Under the pieces are notes generated by a model. It saw nothing but the letters and a program-made list of their open reading frames with translations. It searched no databases and was not told the origin of the DNA. Source: Chloroflexota bacterium (GTDB lineage Bacteria > Chloroflexota > Anaerolineae > J102). Taken from it: a DNA stretch of 64,000 bases. Shown in pieces: positions 51,477-58,901 of this stretch; the first letter of the stretch is position 1, and each line of letters opens with the position of its first letter. The DNA lies in assembly GCA_029782215.1 (NCBI GenBank), contig JAKOVD010000119.1, forward strand, positions 32,473 to 96,472, in the 5' to 3' direction. The translations under genes and the position numbers were made by a program.

Positions 51477-52229
51477 TCAGGCCGGCGGCTCTGTGTTATC
51501 TCCACGTCCGGCCAACTGCCTGGAGCGCCGGTTCAAGAAGTAGATGCCCACGGCTGCGGCAATGAAGACCATGAAGCCGCAGCCCAGAAGGAAATAGGCG
51601 CTGTAGAGAACAAAGGTGTCGATGAGATGGACGAGCGCATCGGCGTTGGGCTGGGCAGCTTCGCCCTCACCCGCCTTGGCGGGGGCGACCGCCACAAGCT
51701 GGCCTTCGGCCGTCAGGGTGATGGCTCCGCTCACGATGGGACCTGCGGTCAGGCCCGGCGCAGGCGTCAGCAGCGCCGGGGCCTGGGGTTGCACGAATGG
51801 AGTAGGGACATTGGTTGGCGTAAGTGTCGCCGTCAGCGCAGGGGACGGGGCAATCGGCGGTGAAGGGATGACGGTCACCACGGCTGGCAGCGTCGGACCC
51901 AGCGTCGGGAACGGCGTCGTCACCGCTGGCGTTTCGGTCGGGACGCCCGGGATCGGCGTATTCGTGGGCACAAACGGCGTGTCCGTTGCTACGAACGGCG
52001 TGTCCGTGGAGATCGGCGTCGCCGTGACAAACACGGTGCCGGTGGGGACGGGTGTGTCAGTGGGAATGGGTGTGTCGGTGGGGATAGGCGTGTCTGTGGC
52101 GACCGGCGAGTTGCTCTGAAAGGCGCGCGCTGCGTAGGGCTGGCTTGTCTCCAGCAGAAGCGTCAGGATCAGAGTCGCCAGGGCCAGCCAGACCAGGGGG
52201 TGGCGGAACAATCGTCGCAGGGGTCGCAT
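51477..52229 (-). CDS. secreted or membrane-anchored TDTP-repeat protein of unknown function
   Basis: The ATG at 52229 (MRPLRRLFRHPLVWLALAT) has an AGAGGA site at good spacing and is chosen over ATG 52250, whose AGGA lies too close; 250 residues. An N-terminal membrane/signal segment is followed by about 60 residues of TDTPIP/TDTPFV repeats, then a Pro/Thr-rich region, a short folded stretch, and a C-terminal membrane segment (FVLYSAYFLLGCGFMVFIAA) with a basic tail. No domain is recognisable. Such T/P-rich linkers are common in Chloroflexota surface proteins and may be O-glycosylated. The GT-C gene 3 nt downstream could be the glycosylating partner, which is inference. Confidence 0.75.
   Translation of the reverse strand: MRPLRRLFRHPLVWLALATLILTLLLETSQPYAARAFQSNSPVATDTPIPTDTPIPTDTPVPTGTVFVTATPISTDTPFVATDTPFVPTNTPIPGVPTETPAVTTPFPTLGPTLPAVVTVIPSPPIAPSPALTATLTPTNVPTPFVQPQAPALLTPAPGLTAGPIVSGAITLTAEGQLVAVAPAKAGEGEAAQPNADALVHLIDTFVLYSAYFLLGCGFMVFIAAAVGIYFLNRRSRQLAGRGDNTEPPA
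51945..52110 (-). repeat. tandem repeat coding TDTP units
   Basis: The plus strand shows repeated GTGTCnGTGGGnATnGGnGT units (about 18 nt, with longer variants) that encode the TDTPIP-type hexapeptides. The repeat lies wholly within the coding frame. Confidence 0.75.
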
Positions 52230-52263
52230 GGGGAAGAATCCTCTATTCATTCCTGACGCTCCA

Positions 52264-52302
52264 GTACCTCGAAACCGGACGAAGACGCGAGGTTCGAGGT
52301 AC
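52264..52302 (-). promoter_or_regulatory. inverted repeat in the leader of the TDTP-repeat gene
   Basis: GTACCTCGAA (52264-52273) and TTCGAGGTAC (52293-52302) are perfect 10-bp inverse copies and extend inward to 12 bp with one bulged A. On the minus strand the hairpin lies between the candidate promoter (-10 at 52344-52349) and the start at 52229. It could be an attenuator or protein-binding site. Confidence 0.45.
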
Positions 52303-52343
52303 AGCCACCCGTTCTGACTATGGCAACCATGAGCATGCGCCGG

Positions 52344-52372
52344 ATTATACACCGCGTGAAAAGGTAAGTCCG
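52344..52372 (-). promoter_or_regulatory. candidate promoter of the TDTP-repeat gene and GT-C gene
   Basis: Minus-strand TATAAT at 52344-52349 is a perfect -10. At 17-nt spacing the -35 is only CGGACT (52367-52372, 3/6). The transcript would have a leader of about 108 nt. Confidence 0.4.
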
Positions 52373-52501
52373 AACGTTTTGGCGTCGCTGTCGAGACATG
52401 CAGGCGCCGGCAATTGACCATCCCTGCCGGCGTTGCTAGACTGGAGCGCAGTAAGCTGCGAGAGCGCGCGTTTTTTTCCCTGCTTGCGGGACCCTTCTGC
52501 C

Positions 52502-54940
52502 ATGACATTCACGATTGCGGTTTTACTCAGTGTCCTGCTCCTACTCGGGGCTTCGGCTGTGCTCTTCATTTACTGGGCGCTGGTCTACCGCCCACACCCG
52601 CGCATCGAAGGTCGTCTGCGCCTGCCCGGCCTGGTGGACCCGGTGGAAGTGCTGCGAGATCGCTGGGGCGTGCCGCACATCTACGCCAAGACCGAAGATG
52701 ATATGTGGTTTGCCCAGGGTTTCGTTCAGGCCCAGGATCGCTTTTGGCAGATGGAGCTGCTGCGCCGGATTGCCTCTGGCCGTGTCAGCGAGGGTGTGGG
52801 CGAGGAAGGCCTGACCATCGACCGGCTGGCGCGCATTGTCGGTTTCCGGCGCAGCGCCGAGGCCCAGCTTCCTCTCCTAAGTCCCGAGGGGCGCCGTGCG
52901 TTGGAGCGTTTTGGCGCAGGCGTCAATGCCTATGTCGACGCCTACCGGCGTCGTCTACCGTTGGAATTCACGCTGTTGGGAATCAAGCCCGAGGCCTGGA
53001 CGCCTGTCGATACCATCGCCATCAGTTTGGTCCTGGGCTGGATGCTCACCGGCAATTGGCAGGAGGAGCTGGTGCGCGCCGACCTCTACAGCCGGCTGGG
53101 TCCCGAGCGGGCGGCCGAGCTTCTGCCCGATGAGCCGAAGGCGAATCCGGCTGTGCTTCCTGGCGAGCTGACTTCGGGTCTCAGCCATCTTCTGCTCGAT
53201 GCCTATCAGCACATGGCCGACTATATCGGCCTGACGGCGCCAGGCCAGGGCAGCAACAACTGGGTCGTCAAAGGCAGCCGCAGCATCACCGGCAGACCCC
53301 TGCTGGCAAACGATCCGCACCTGAGCGTGACGATGCCGGGGCTGTGGCACCTCATCCACCTGGAAGCCGAACAGGGCGCGGCGGGAGAGCCCTTCCGGCT
53401 GATCGGCGGTGGGCTGCCAGGCTCGCCGGGCGTCCTGGTGGGCCACAACCAGCATATCGCCTGGGGGGCGACGATCGCTTTCCCTGATTCCGCCGACCTG
53501 TACGTCGAGAAGCGCCATCCCCAGCAGGAGGATCTCTTCCTCTACAACGGCCAGTGGGAGAAGGCGCAGGTGTGGGAAGAAACCATCCTGGTGCGCGGCC
53601 GCGGCGAGCCGGTGCGGCAGCGGGTCGTCGTCACCCGTCATGGCCCCCTCATCACCGACCTGTTGGCGCCCTTCGAAGCCAATCTGCCTCCCCTGGCGGT
53701 GCGGTGGGTGGGGCAGGAAGCAGGCAACACGGTTGACGCTTTCCTGGGCATGATGCGTGCACACACCTGGAATCAGTTCCGGGAGGCCGCCGGCAAGGTG
53801 GTGACGCCAGCGCTGAGCCTGGTGTATGCCGATGTGCAGGACAATATCGGCTATATGGCTGCCGGGCGGGTGCCTGTGCGCAACCAGGGACTTGGTTTGG
53901 TGCCGGCGCCCGGGCATACGGGCGACCACGAATGGGTAGGTTTTATCCCGCCGGAGGAGATGCCCCAGAGCTACAATCCGGAGGCAGGCCGCCTGCTCTC
54001 AGCCAACAACCGCATCGTTCCGCAGGATTACCCGTACTGGTGGGGAATCGATCACTATCCTGGGTATCGGGCGCTGCGGATTGCCGAGCTGCTGGAGAGC
54101 AGGCCCAAGCTGTCACTGCGCGACATGCAGGGGTTCCAGCTCGACACCTACAACCACTTGGGTCGGACGATCGCTCCCTACTTCACGTTGATTGACCCCA
54201 AGGATCCTTGGGAGCGCAGTGCGCAGAAGGCGCTGCTGGAATGGAACTACAGGATGGACACCGACAGCGCCGCGGCCCTTGTGTTCGAGCTCACGATCTA
54301 CCATCTGCTGCAGATCGTCTTTGTCGACAAGCTGGGTGCGGCGGCCCAGGACTACCTGGGCATTCCCCGGCTGCGCGAGTTTGGCGGCGGCGCTTTCGCC
54401 CTGCAGGCGCAGGTGAAATTGGCCGAGCTGCTGGAACAGGAGGAAAGCTGGTGGTTTGGCGAGGGGAGCACCGGCGCGCCTCGCAACCGCGAGGAGCTTC
54501 TGGGCCTGGCGCTCAAGCGCGCCGTGGAGACCATCAAGAAAGAAGTCAGCGATGACGCGCGGCGCTGGCACTGGGGCCGTCTGCACCAGGTCTTTTGGCG
54601 GCACCCCATGGGCGATGTGCGGTTCTTCCGCAATCTTCTCAACCGTGGTCCATTCCCGGTGCCGGGAAGCGCCCAAACCATCAATGCCCAGCATCTGGAG
54701 TACTCCCTGCCCCTGCGTACGGTGTCAGTGGCCCCTACCTTCCGCATGGTGATCGATGTGGCCAACTGGGATCGTTCCCTGTTCGTCACCTGCCCGGGGC
54801 AATCAGGGCTGCCGGGTCATCGCTTCTACGACAACCTGATGCATATCTGGCTGGAGGGGGACATGTTCCCGATGGCCTTCACGCGGCCCAAGGTCGAGGA
54901 GTCCGACCCGTTGTACCGTCTGAAGCTGCTTTCCGCCTGA
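52502..54940 (+). CDS. penicillin acylase-family Ntn amidohydrolase, membrane-anchored
   Basis: The ATG at 52502 (MTFTIAVLLSVLLLLGASA) starts an 812-residue protein with an N-terminal membrane anchor (residues 3-27). Alpha-chain motifs follow (VEVLRDRWGVPHIYAKTEDD, GFVQAQDRFWQMELLRRIA). The predicted autocleavage point is just before Ser251 in GQGSNNWV, and this Ser is the N-terminal nucleophile of the beta chain. LLANDPHLSVTMPGLWHLIH, HNQHIAWGATI and the late NNRIVPQDYPYWWG fit the family. Relatives cleave penicillins, N-acyl homoserine lactones or other amides; the natural substrate is unknown. The anchor does not look like a cleavable Sec signal, as no clear cleavage site follows. Confidence 0.9.
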   Translation: MTFTIAVLLSVLLLLGASAVLFIYWALVYRPHPRIEGRLRLPGLVDPVEVLRDRWGVPHIYAKTEDDMWFAQGFVQAQDRFWQMELLRRIASGRVSEGVGEEGLTIDRLARIVGFRRSAEAQLPLLSPEGRRALERFGAGVNAYVDAYRRRLPLEFTLLGIKPEAWTPVDTIAISLVLGWMLTGNWQEELVRADLYSRLGPERAAELLPDEPKANPAVLPGELTSGLSHLLLDAYQHMADYIGLTAPGQGSNNWVVKGSRSITGRPLLANDPHLSVTMPGLWHLIHLEAEQGAAGEPFRLIGGGLPGSPGVLVGHNQHIAWGATIAFPDSADLYVEKRHPQQEDLFLYNGQWEKAQVWEETILVRGRGEPVRQRVVVTRHGPLITDLLAPFEANLPPLAVRWVGQEAGNTVDAFLGMMRAHTWNQFREAAGKVVTPALSLVYADVQDNIGYMAAGRVPVRNQGLGLVPAPGHTGDHEWVGFIPPEEMPQSYNPEAGRLLSANNRIVPQDYPYWWGIDHYPGYRALRIAELLESRPKLSLRDMQGFQLDTYNHLGRTIAPYFTLIDPKDPWERSAQKALLEWNYRMDTDSAAALVFELTIYHLLQIVFVDKLGAAAQDYLGIPRLREFGGGAFALQAQVKLAELLEQEESWWFGEGSTGAPRNREELLGLALKRAVETIKKEVSDDARRWHWGRLHQVFWRHPMGDVRFFRNLLNRGPFPVPGSAQTINAQHLEYSLPLRTVSVAPTFRMVIDVANWDRSLFVTCPGQSGLPGHRFYDNLMHIWLEGDMFPMAFTRPKVEESDPLYRLKLLSA

Positions 54941-54965
54941 CCCCTGTGGTGTTGTCCGGCGCCGG

Positions 54966-56078
54966 CTATTTCGGCAGGACCAGGAGAGGATCGATCAGAT
55001 AGCCGAAATCGCGGACCTCAAAATGCAGGTGCGGGCCGGTGGAGTTGCCCGTCGACCCCACCATGCCGATGACATCCCCCTTCTTCACGACATCGCCTTC
55101 TTTGACGTAATACTCGCTGAGGTGAGCGTAGAGGCTGATGTAGTCGATGCCGTGGTCGAGGATGATGCGGTAGCCGTAGCCGTTGTCGGTCCAGCCGGCC
55201 TTGACCACCACACCGGTGTCTGCCGCCCGCACGAGCGTTCCCGCCGCTGTTGCCAGGTCCACAGCCATGTGCTTGCCATTACGGAACCCCTGGCTCACCC
55301 ATACCTTGTCGCGGTCGATGGGCCAGATGAAGTGCCCGTCACCGTAGCGCCAATTGTTGGACGGCTGGCGCGGAATGTTGACGTCTGACGGGTTGCGGTA
55401 TTTGCTGCGGGCATTGGGAATCAGGAGGGTCTGGCCGGCGACCAGCTCTGTACCGGCCAACTGGTTCGGGGCCGCCAGGTCTGCGGCGGGAACTCCATAC
55501 CACGTGGCAATGCTGGCGAGCGTTTCGCCCGCTTTCACCTGGTGACAGAGATCTCCGGCTGCCGGGATGATGACACTTTCGCCGGGTGTGAGCGCCGAGA
55601 CCGCGCTGCCGTCGGCGCGGCGGACACAGCGCATGGTGCTCGCATCGCGCCCGAACTCAAGCGCCAACCCGTCCAGCGTATCCGCCGCTTTCGTCACGTA
55701 GTCGAAGCTGCTGGCCAGGGGGTCCTCTGTCCCATGACTGTTGGAAGCGCCATGCAGGCTAACGCCGCGGCCCAGCCGGGGAAAGAAGAGGCGCTGCACC
55801 TGCGGCGCGGCAGGTGCAGCCGCTGCGGCCGGCAACGCTGCCGGTGGCGCCAGCACGGGCGCAACCGTCGCCGGCGCCACCGGGGTTGCAGTGACGGCGG
55901 GAGGGGCCGTGGGTGTGAACGTGGGAAGCGGCACCGGCGTCGCCGTGGGATGCGCCTCGAACAGGCCCGGCGGCGGCGCGGGCGGCCCAAAGGCCTGCAA
56001 TCTGGACGCAGGCAGAACCAGGCCGATCGTCAGGGCCAGCATTGCAAGACCGAGGGTGGGTTGGTGTCGACGGGCCAT
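54966..56078 (-). CDS. LysM-containing M23 peptidase (cell-wall endopeptidase)
   Basis: The ATG at 56078 (MARRHQPTLGLAMLALTIG) gives 370 residues with a signal segment, a long Pro/Ala/Thr-rich linker (about 35-100), a first degenerate LysM (about 130-185), a second LysM (VKAGETLASIATWYGVPAAD) and an M23 domain (about 265-370). The zinc ligands are seen in GKHMAVDLATAAG and in the pair HLSEYYVKEG and GPHLHFEVRD, with GMVGSTGNSTGPHLHFE the diagnostic end. It should trim peptidoglycan cross-links. It converges on the penicillin acylase gene, 25 nt apart. Confidence 0.9.
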   Translation of the reverse strand: MARRHQPTLGLAMLALTIGLVLPASRLQAFGPPAPPPGLFEAHPTATPVPLPTFTPTAPPAVTATPVAPATVAPVLAPPAALPAAAAAPAAPQVQRLFFPRLGRGVSLHGASNSHGTEDPLASSFDYVTKAADTLDGLALEFGRDASTMRCVRRADGSAVSALTPGESVIIPAAGDLCHQVKAGETLASIATWYGVPAADLAAPNQLAGTELVAGQTLLIPNARSKYRNPSDVNIPRQPSNNWRYGDGHFIWPIDRDKVWVSQGFRNGKHMAVDLATAAGTLVRAADTGVVVKAGWTDNGYGYRIILDHGIDYISLYAHLSEYYVKEGDVVKKGDVIGMVGSTGNSTGPHLHFEVRDFGYLIDPLLVLPK

Positions 56079-56124
56079 GGGTGTACGCGAAAGCGCAAGC
56101 TGGACAGAACCCCAACTCTTCTTT

Positions 56125-56153
56125 ATGATAGCAGGCAGTGTGGGCGTCCGCAA
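56125..56153 (-). promoter_or_regulatory. candidate promoter of the M23 peptidase gene
   Basis: Minus-strand TTGCGG (56148-56153) and TATCAT (56125-56130) are separated by 17 nt (3/6 and 5/6 matches), ending 46 nt before the ATG at 56078. The rest of the 253-nt gap to the PHP gene shows no other clear signal. Confidence 0.4.
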
Positions 56154-56331
56154 TACTTCTTTAGCGCTATTTCGCTGTTCATCTCGCCGTTTTCGCGGAC
56201 AAGAAGACGCGCAGCACTGCTAATGACGGCGCTACTGCACCAAAACGTACCATGCCGTGAACCTGTTTCTTGCCTCTTCGCTGCCCCTCCGGCGCAGCAG
56301 TCTCACCCGTCATTCTTGAATCCCTGACGTC

Positions 56332-57084
56332 ATGGGCACCGCCGATCTGCACATGCACTCCGTCCACAGCGATGGCACGGCCACTGTGGGCGCCATCCTG
56401 CATCACGCCTCTGCCTGTACGGGGCTGGATGTGATCGCCATCACGGACCATGACACCCTGCAGGGCGCTCTGTTGGCCTGCGAGATGGCGCCGCAGTTCC
56501 GGGTCGAGGTGATCCCTGGGATCGAGATCAGCACCCAGGAAGGTCATTTGCTGGCGCTGTTTGTAGACAAGCCCATCCCATCGGGCCTTTCGTACGTGGA
56601 AACTGCGGAGCGTGTGCGAACGTTGGGCGGTCTGCCCTTCGCTCCCCATCCGGCGGGCGCCCTGGTCAGCAGCATCGGCGCCGCCAGGCTGCGCCGCATC
56701 GCGGCGAGCCATCCTGGACTCCTGGCAGGGGTTGAGGCCGCCAATGGCTCGCTGCCGCTGTCTTGGGAGAATACGCAGGCCGAGGAACTGCGCTGGCAGC
56801 TCAAGCTTGCCGGCATCGGCAATTCCGACGCCCACTTGTTGGACCAGATCGGCTGCGCCCGCACGGCCTTCGCCGGCAGTACGGCCCGCGATCTGCGCGC
56901 GGCGCTGGAAGCAGGCACGGTGGTGCCGCTGCCAGTGCGGCGCGCCGGCACTTATGTGCGGGACGTGGCGATGCGCTGGGCCTGGCGCTGGCTCTCGGGC
57001 CGCGCCGACACCCTGGAACTGAACCACCGAGCCCCCTCCGCCGAGGCCGATCGCACGCTGCGCCTGGCGCGCCTGCGCACGTGA
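56332..57084 (+). CDS. PHP-domain metal-dependent phosphoesterase
   Basis: A 250-residue PHP-domain protein. Metal-binding motifs are DLHMHSVHSDGT, ITDHDTLQG, GIEISTQEGHLLAL, FAPHPAGA and NSDAHLL near the end. It resembles the YciV/RnAM-like 5'-3' nuclease and 3',5'-bisphosphate phosphatase group but is shorter. It ends 12 nt before hypA, so it is likely the first gene of the hyp operon transcript. A link between a PHP protein and hydrogenase maturation is not one I know, and the proximity may be incidental. No good ribosome site is seen before the ATG. Confidence 0.85.
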   Translation: MGTADLHMHSVHSDGTATVGAILHHASACTGLDVIAITDHDTLQGALLACEMAPQFRVEVIPGIEISTQEGHLLALFVDKPIPSGLSYVETAERVRTLGGLPFAPHPAGALVSSIGAARLRRIAASHPGLLAGVEAANGSLPLSWENTQAEELRWQLKLAGIGNSDAHLLDQIGCARTAFAGSTARDLRAALEAGTVVPLPVRRAGTYVRDVAMRWAWRWLSGRADTLELNHRAPSAEADRTLRLARLRT

Positions 57085-57096
57085 TCGGCAAGCGAC

Positions 57097-57441
57097 ATGC
57101 ACGAGCTTCCCGTCACGCAGGGCATTCTCCAGGTGGCGCTGGAGACGGCGCAACAGAACGACGCCCACCGCATCACCGACATCCACCTGGCCATCGGCGC
57201 CATGAGCAGCATCGTCGATGACTCTGTGCAGTTTTACTTCGACCTGTTGAGCCGCGACACCCTGGCCGAGGGCGCCCAACTGCACTTCCACCGCAGCCCG
57301 GCCACCGCCACCTGCTGGCAGTGCCAGCACCAGTTTGAGGTGGTCCCGCCCCTGGCTGACGCATGCCCGGCCTGCGGTAGCATCCAGCTCCACGTCACCG
57401 GCGGGCGTGAGTTCTACGTGGAGAGCATTGAGATCGATTAG
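57097..57441 (+). CDS. hypA: hydrogenase nickel-insertion protein HypA
   Basis: HypA, with HypB, delivers nickel to the [NiFe]-hydrogenase large subunit. The 114-residue protein begins MHELPVTQGIL, with the nickel-binding His2-Glu3, and carries the zinc site CWQCQHQF and CPACGSIQL. Length and layout are canonical. It begins 12 nt after the PHP gene and ends 35 nt before hypB. Confidence 0.95.
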   Translation: MHELPVTQGILQVALETAQQNDAHRITDIHLAIGAMSSIVDDSVQFYFDLLSRDTLAEGAQLHFHRSPATATCWQCQHQFEVVPPLADACPACGSIQLHVTGGREFYVESIEID

Positions 57442-57476
57442 CTGAGGACGCCTCGCGTCCCACCCGGAATCCCATC

Positions 57477-58136
57477 ATGACCACCATTCCCGTCGTCAAA
57501 CACATCCTGGACGCCAACGAACAGCTTGCCGCCGCCAACCGCGCTGCCTTCGCCCAGGCGGGCGTGTTGGCGCTCAACCTGATGGCCTCGCCCGGCGCCG
57601 GCAAGACCAGCGTCATCCTGGCGACGGCGGATCGCCTTCCCCCCGCCATCCGCCTGGCCGTGATCGAGGGCGACCTGGCTTCGACCATCGATGCCGACAC
57701 CATCGCTGCCCGCGGCTTGCCGGTCGTGCAGATCAACACCGGCGGCGGCTGCCACCTGGACGCCAATATGCTCGCGGCGGCGCTCCCCAGCCTGCCGGTG
57801 GGTCAATTCAATCTGCTGCTGGTCGAGAACGTGGGTAACCTGGTCTGCCCCGCCAATTTCGCACTGGGGACCCACCTCAACGTCGTCATCGGCAGCATCG
57901 CCGAGGGCCACGACAAGCCCTACAAGTATCCCGGCATGTACGCGGCTGCCGACGTCGTCCTGTTGAACAAGGCCGACCTGATCGATGTCTTTGAGTTCGA
58001 CCTCGACTACTTCCAGCGCGGGGTGACCATGGTCAATGCCTCGGCGCCGCTGTTCGTGATGTCCTGCAAGACAGGGGCCGGCGTTGCAGCCTGGGTGGAA
58101 TGGCTACAAGATGCATGGCATAATGCCACAAGATGA
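57477..58136 (+). CDS. hypB: hydrogenase nickel-incorporation GTPase HypB
   Basis: A 219-residue HypB GTPase. The P-loop is ASPGAGKTS (residues 37-45), with metal-site GGGCHLDANM (C92-H93) and LVENVGNLVCPANF (C124) at the dimer interface, then SIAEGHDKPYKYP and LLNKADLID. It lacks the N-terminal CxxCGC motif and His-rich stretch of E. coli and Bradyrhizobium HypB, so it is the simple, non-storage form. The hyp run continues after an inserted toxin-antitoxin pair. Confidence 0.95.
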   Translation: MTTIPVVKHILDANEQLAAANRAAFAQAGVLALNLMASPGAGKTSVILATADRLPPAIRLAVIEGDLASTIDADTIAARGLPVVQINTGGGCHLDANMLAAALPSLPVGQFNLLLVENVGNLVCPANFALGTHLNVVIGSIAEGHDKPYKYPGMYAAADVVLLNKADLIDVFEFDLDYFQRGVTMVNASAPLFVMSCKTGAGVAAWVEWLQDAWHNATR

Positions 58137-58155
58137 GATCAGGAGAAGACCATCC

Positions 58156-58416
58156 ATGGCCACATTGATGCTCGAAATACCCGAAGAAGTCGTCGATGGA
58201 CTGCGTGTTCCGGAGGGTGAGGCCTTGGCAAGAATGCGTCTGGAACTGGCGGCGCGCCTCTACGAGAAAGAACTGCTTTCCTTTGGCAAGGCGCGCGATC
58301 TTGCCCAATTGGACTACTGGGCATTCAGTGAGTTCTTGGCTCAGGAAGGCATACTTCGACACTACGACGTCAGAGAACTGGAAGAGGACCTGGCCACACT
58401 GGGGCAACTAGCGTGA
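58156..58416 (+). CDS. UPF0175-family protein, probable antitoxin
   Basis: The ATG at 58156 has an AGGAGA site; 86 residues. The sequence fits the UPF0175 family (MLEIPEEVVDGLRVP, ALARMRLELAARLYEKELLS, GKARDLAQLDYWAFSEFLAQ, then IL-RHYDVRELEEDL). These small helical proteins are usually encoded directly upstream of DUF3368/PIN proteins, as here, and are predicted antitoxins. It lies 19 nt after hypB and its stop overlaps the GTG start of the next gene. Its presence inside a hyp operon is unusual and base composition is lower in GC than the flanking hyp genes. Confidence 0.85.
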   Translation: MATLMLEIPEEVVDGLRVPEGEALARMRLELAARLYEKELLSFGKARDLAQLDYWAFSEFLAQEGILRHYDVRELEEDLATLGQLA

Positions 58417-58901
58417 GAGCAGTCGCGGATTCGTCCGTGTTGATATCGTTGAGCAGCATTGGCCTACTTAGTCTCCTGGGCCAGCGCTACAGCGAAGGCG
58501 TGATGGTGCCTCTTGCCGTGTGGTATAATGTGGTCGAACAGGGTGAAGGGCGCCCCGGGGCAGAAGCAGTACGGGCTTGCACCTGGATTCAGGTTGTGTC
58601 GCCAGCGAATGAGGCGCTGGTTCTCGACCTCAGGGCACATCTTGACCCGGGCGAAGCCGAGGCAATCGCCTTGGCGCTGGAACAACGAGCACCAATTCTC
58701 ATGGATGAACGTGAAGGACGCAGGCGCGCAGCCCATTTGGGTCTATCCGTCCTGGGAACCCTTGGCGTCCTGGTATGGGCCAGACGCCAGGGCTTCATTC
58801 CATCCCTGGCTGATACTCTGGTTGTGTGGCAGCAGCAAGGACACTTCCGCGTAAGTGATGCCTTGACCAGACTTGCTCTTGAGAGTGTTGGGGAGGCATG
58901 A
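58413..58901 (+). CDS. DUF3368 PIN-like protein, probable ribonuclease toxin
   Basis: A 162-residue DUF3368/PIN-type protein. It starts at GTG 58413 (GTGA overlap with the UPF0175 gene) and ends in ATGA overlapping hypF. PIN-type acidic positions are visible in VADSSVLISLSSIGLL (Asp6), LDPGEAEAIALALE and LMDEREGRRRA, followed by LSVLGTLGVLVWAR and the family end. Such proteins are predicted RNases whose targets are usually tRNA or rRNA. Here the toxin gene is translationally coupled to hypF, so it must be co-expressed with hydrogenase maturation. Its upstream UPF0175 partner presumably neutralises it. Confidence 0.85.
   Translation: MRAVADSSVLISLSSIGLLSLLGQRYSEGVMVPLAVWYNVVEQGEGRPGAEAVRACTWIQVVSPANEALVLDLRAHLDPGEAEAIALALEQRAPILMDEREGRRRAAHLGLSVLGTLGVLVWARRQGFIPSLADTLVVWQQQGHFRVSDALTRLALESVGEA

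Noticed and set aside
51945-52110. Tandem repeats at 51.9-52.1 kb as a possible CRISPR array
   Set aside because: The repeats are about 18 nt without unique spacers and are coding for TDTP units.
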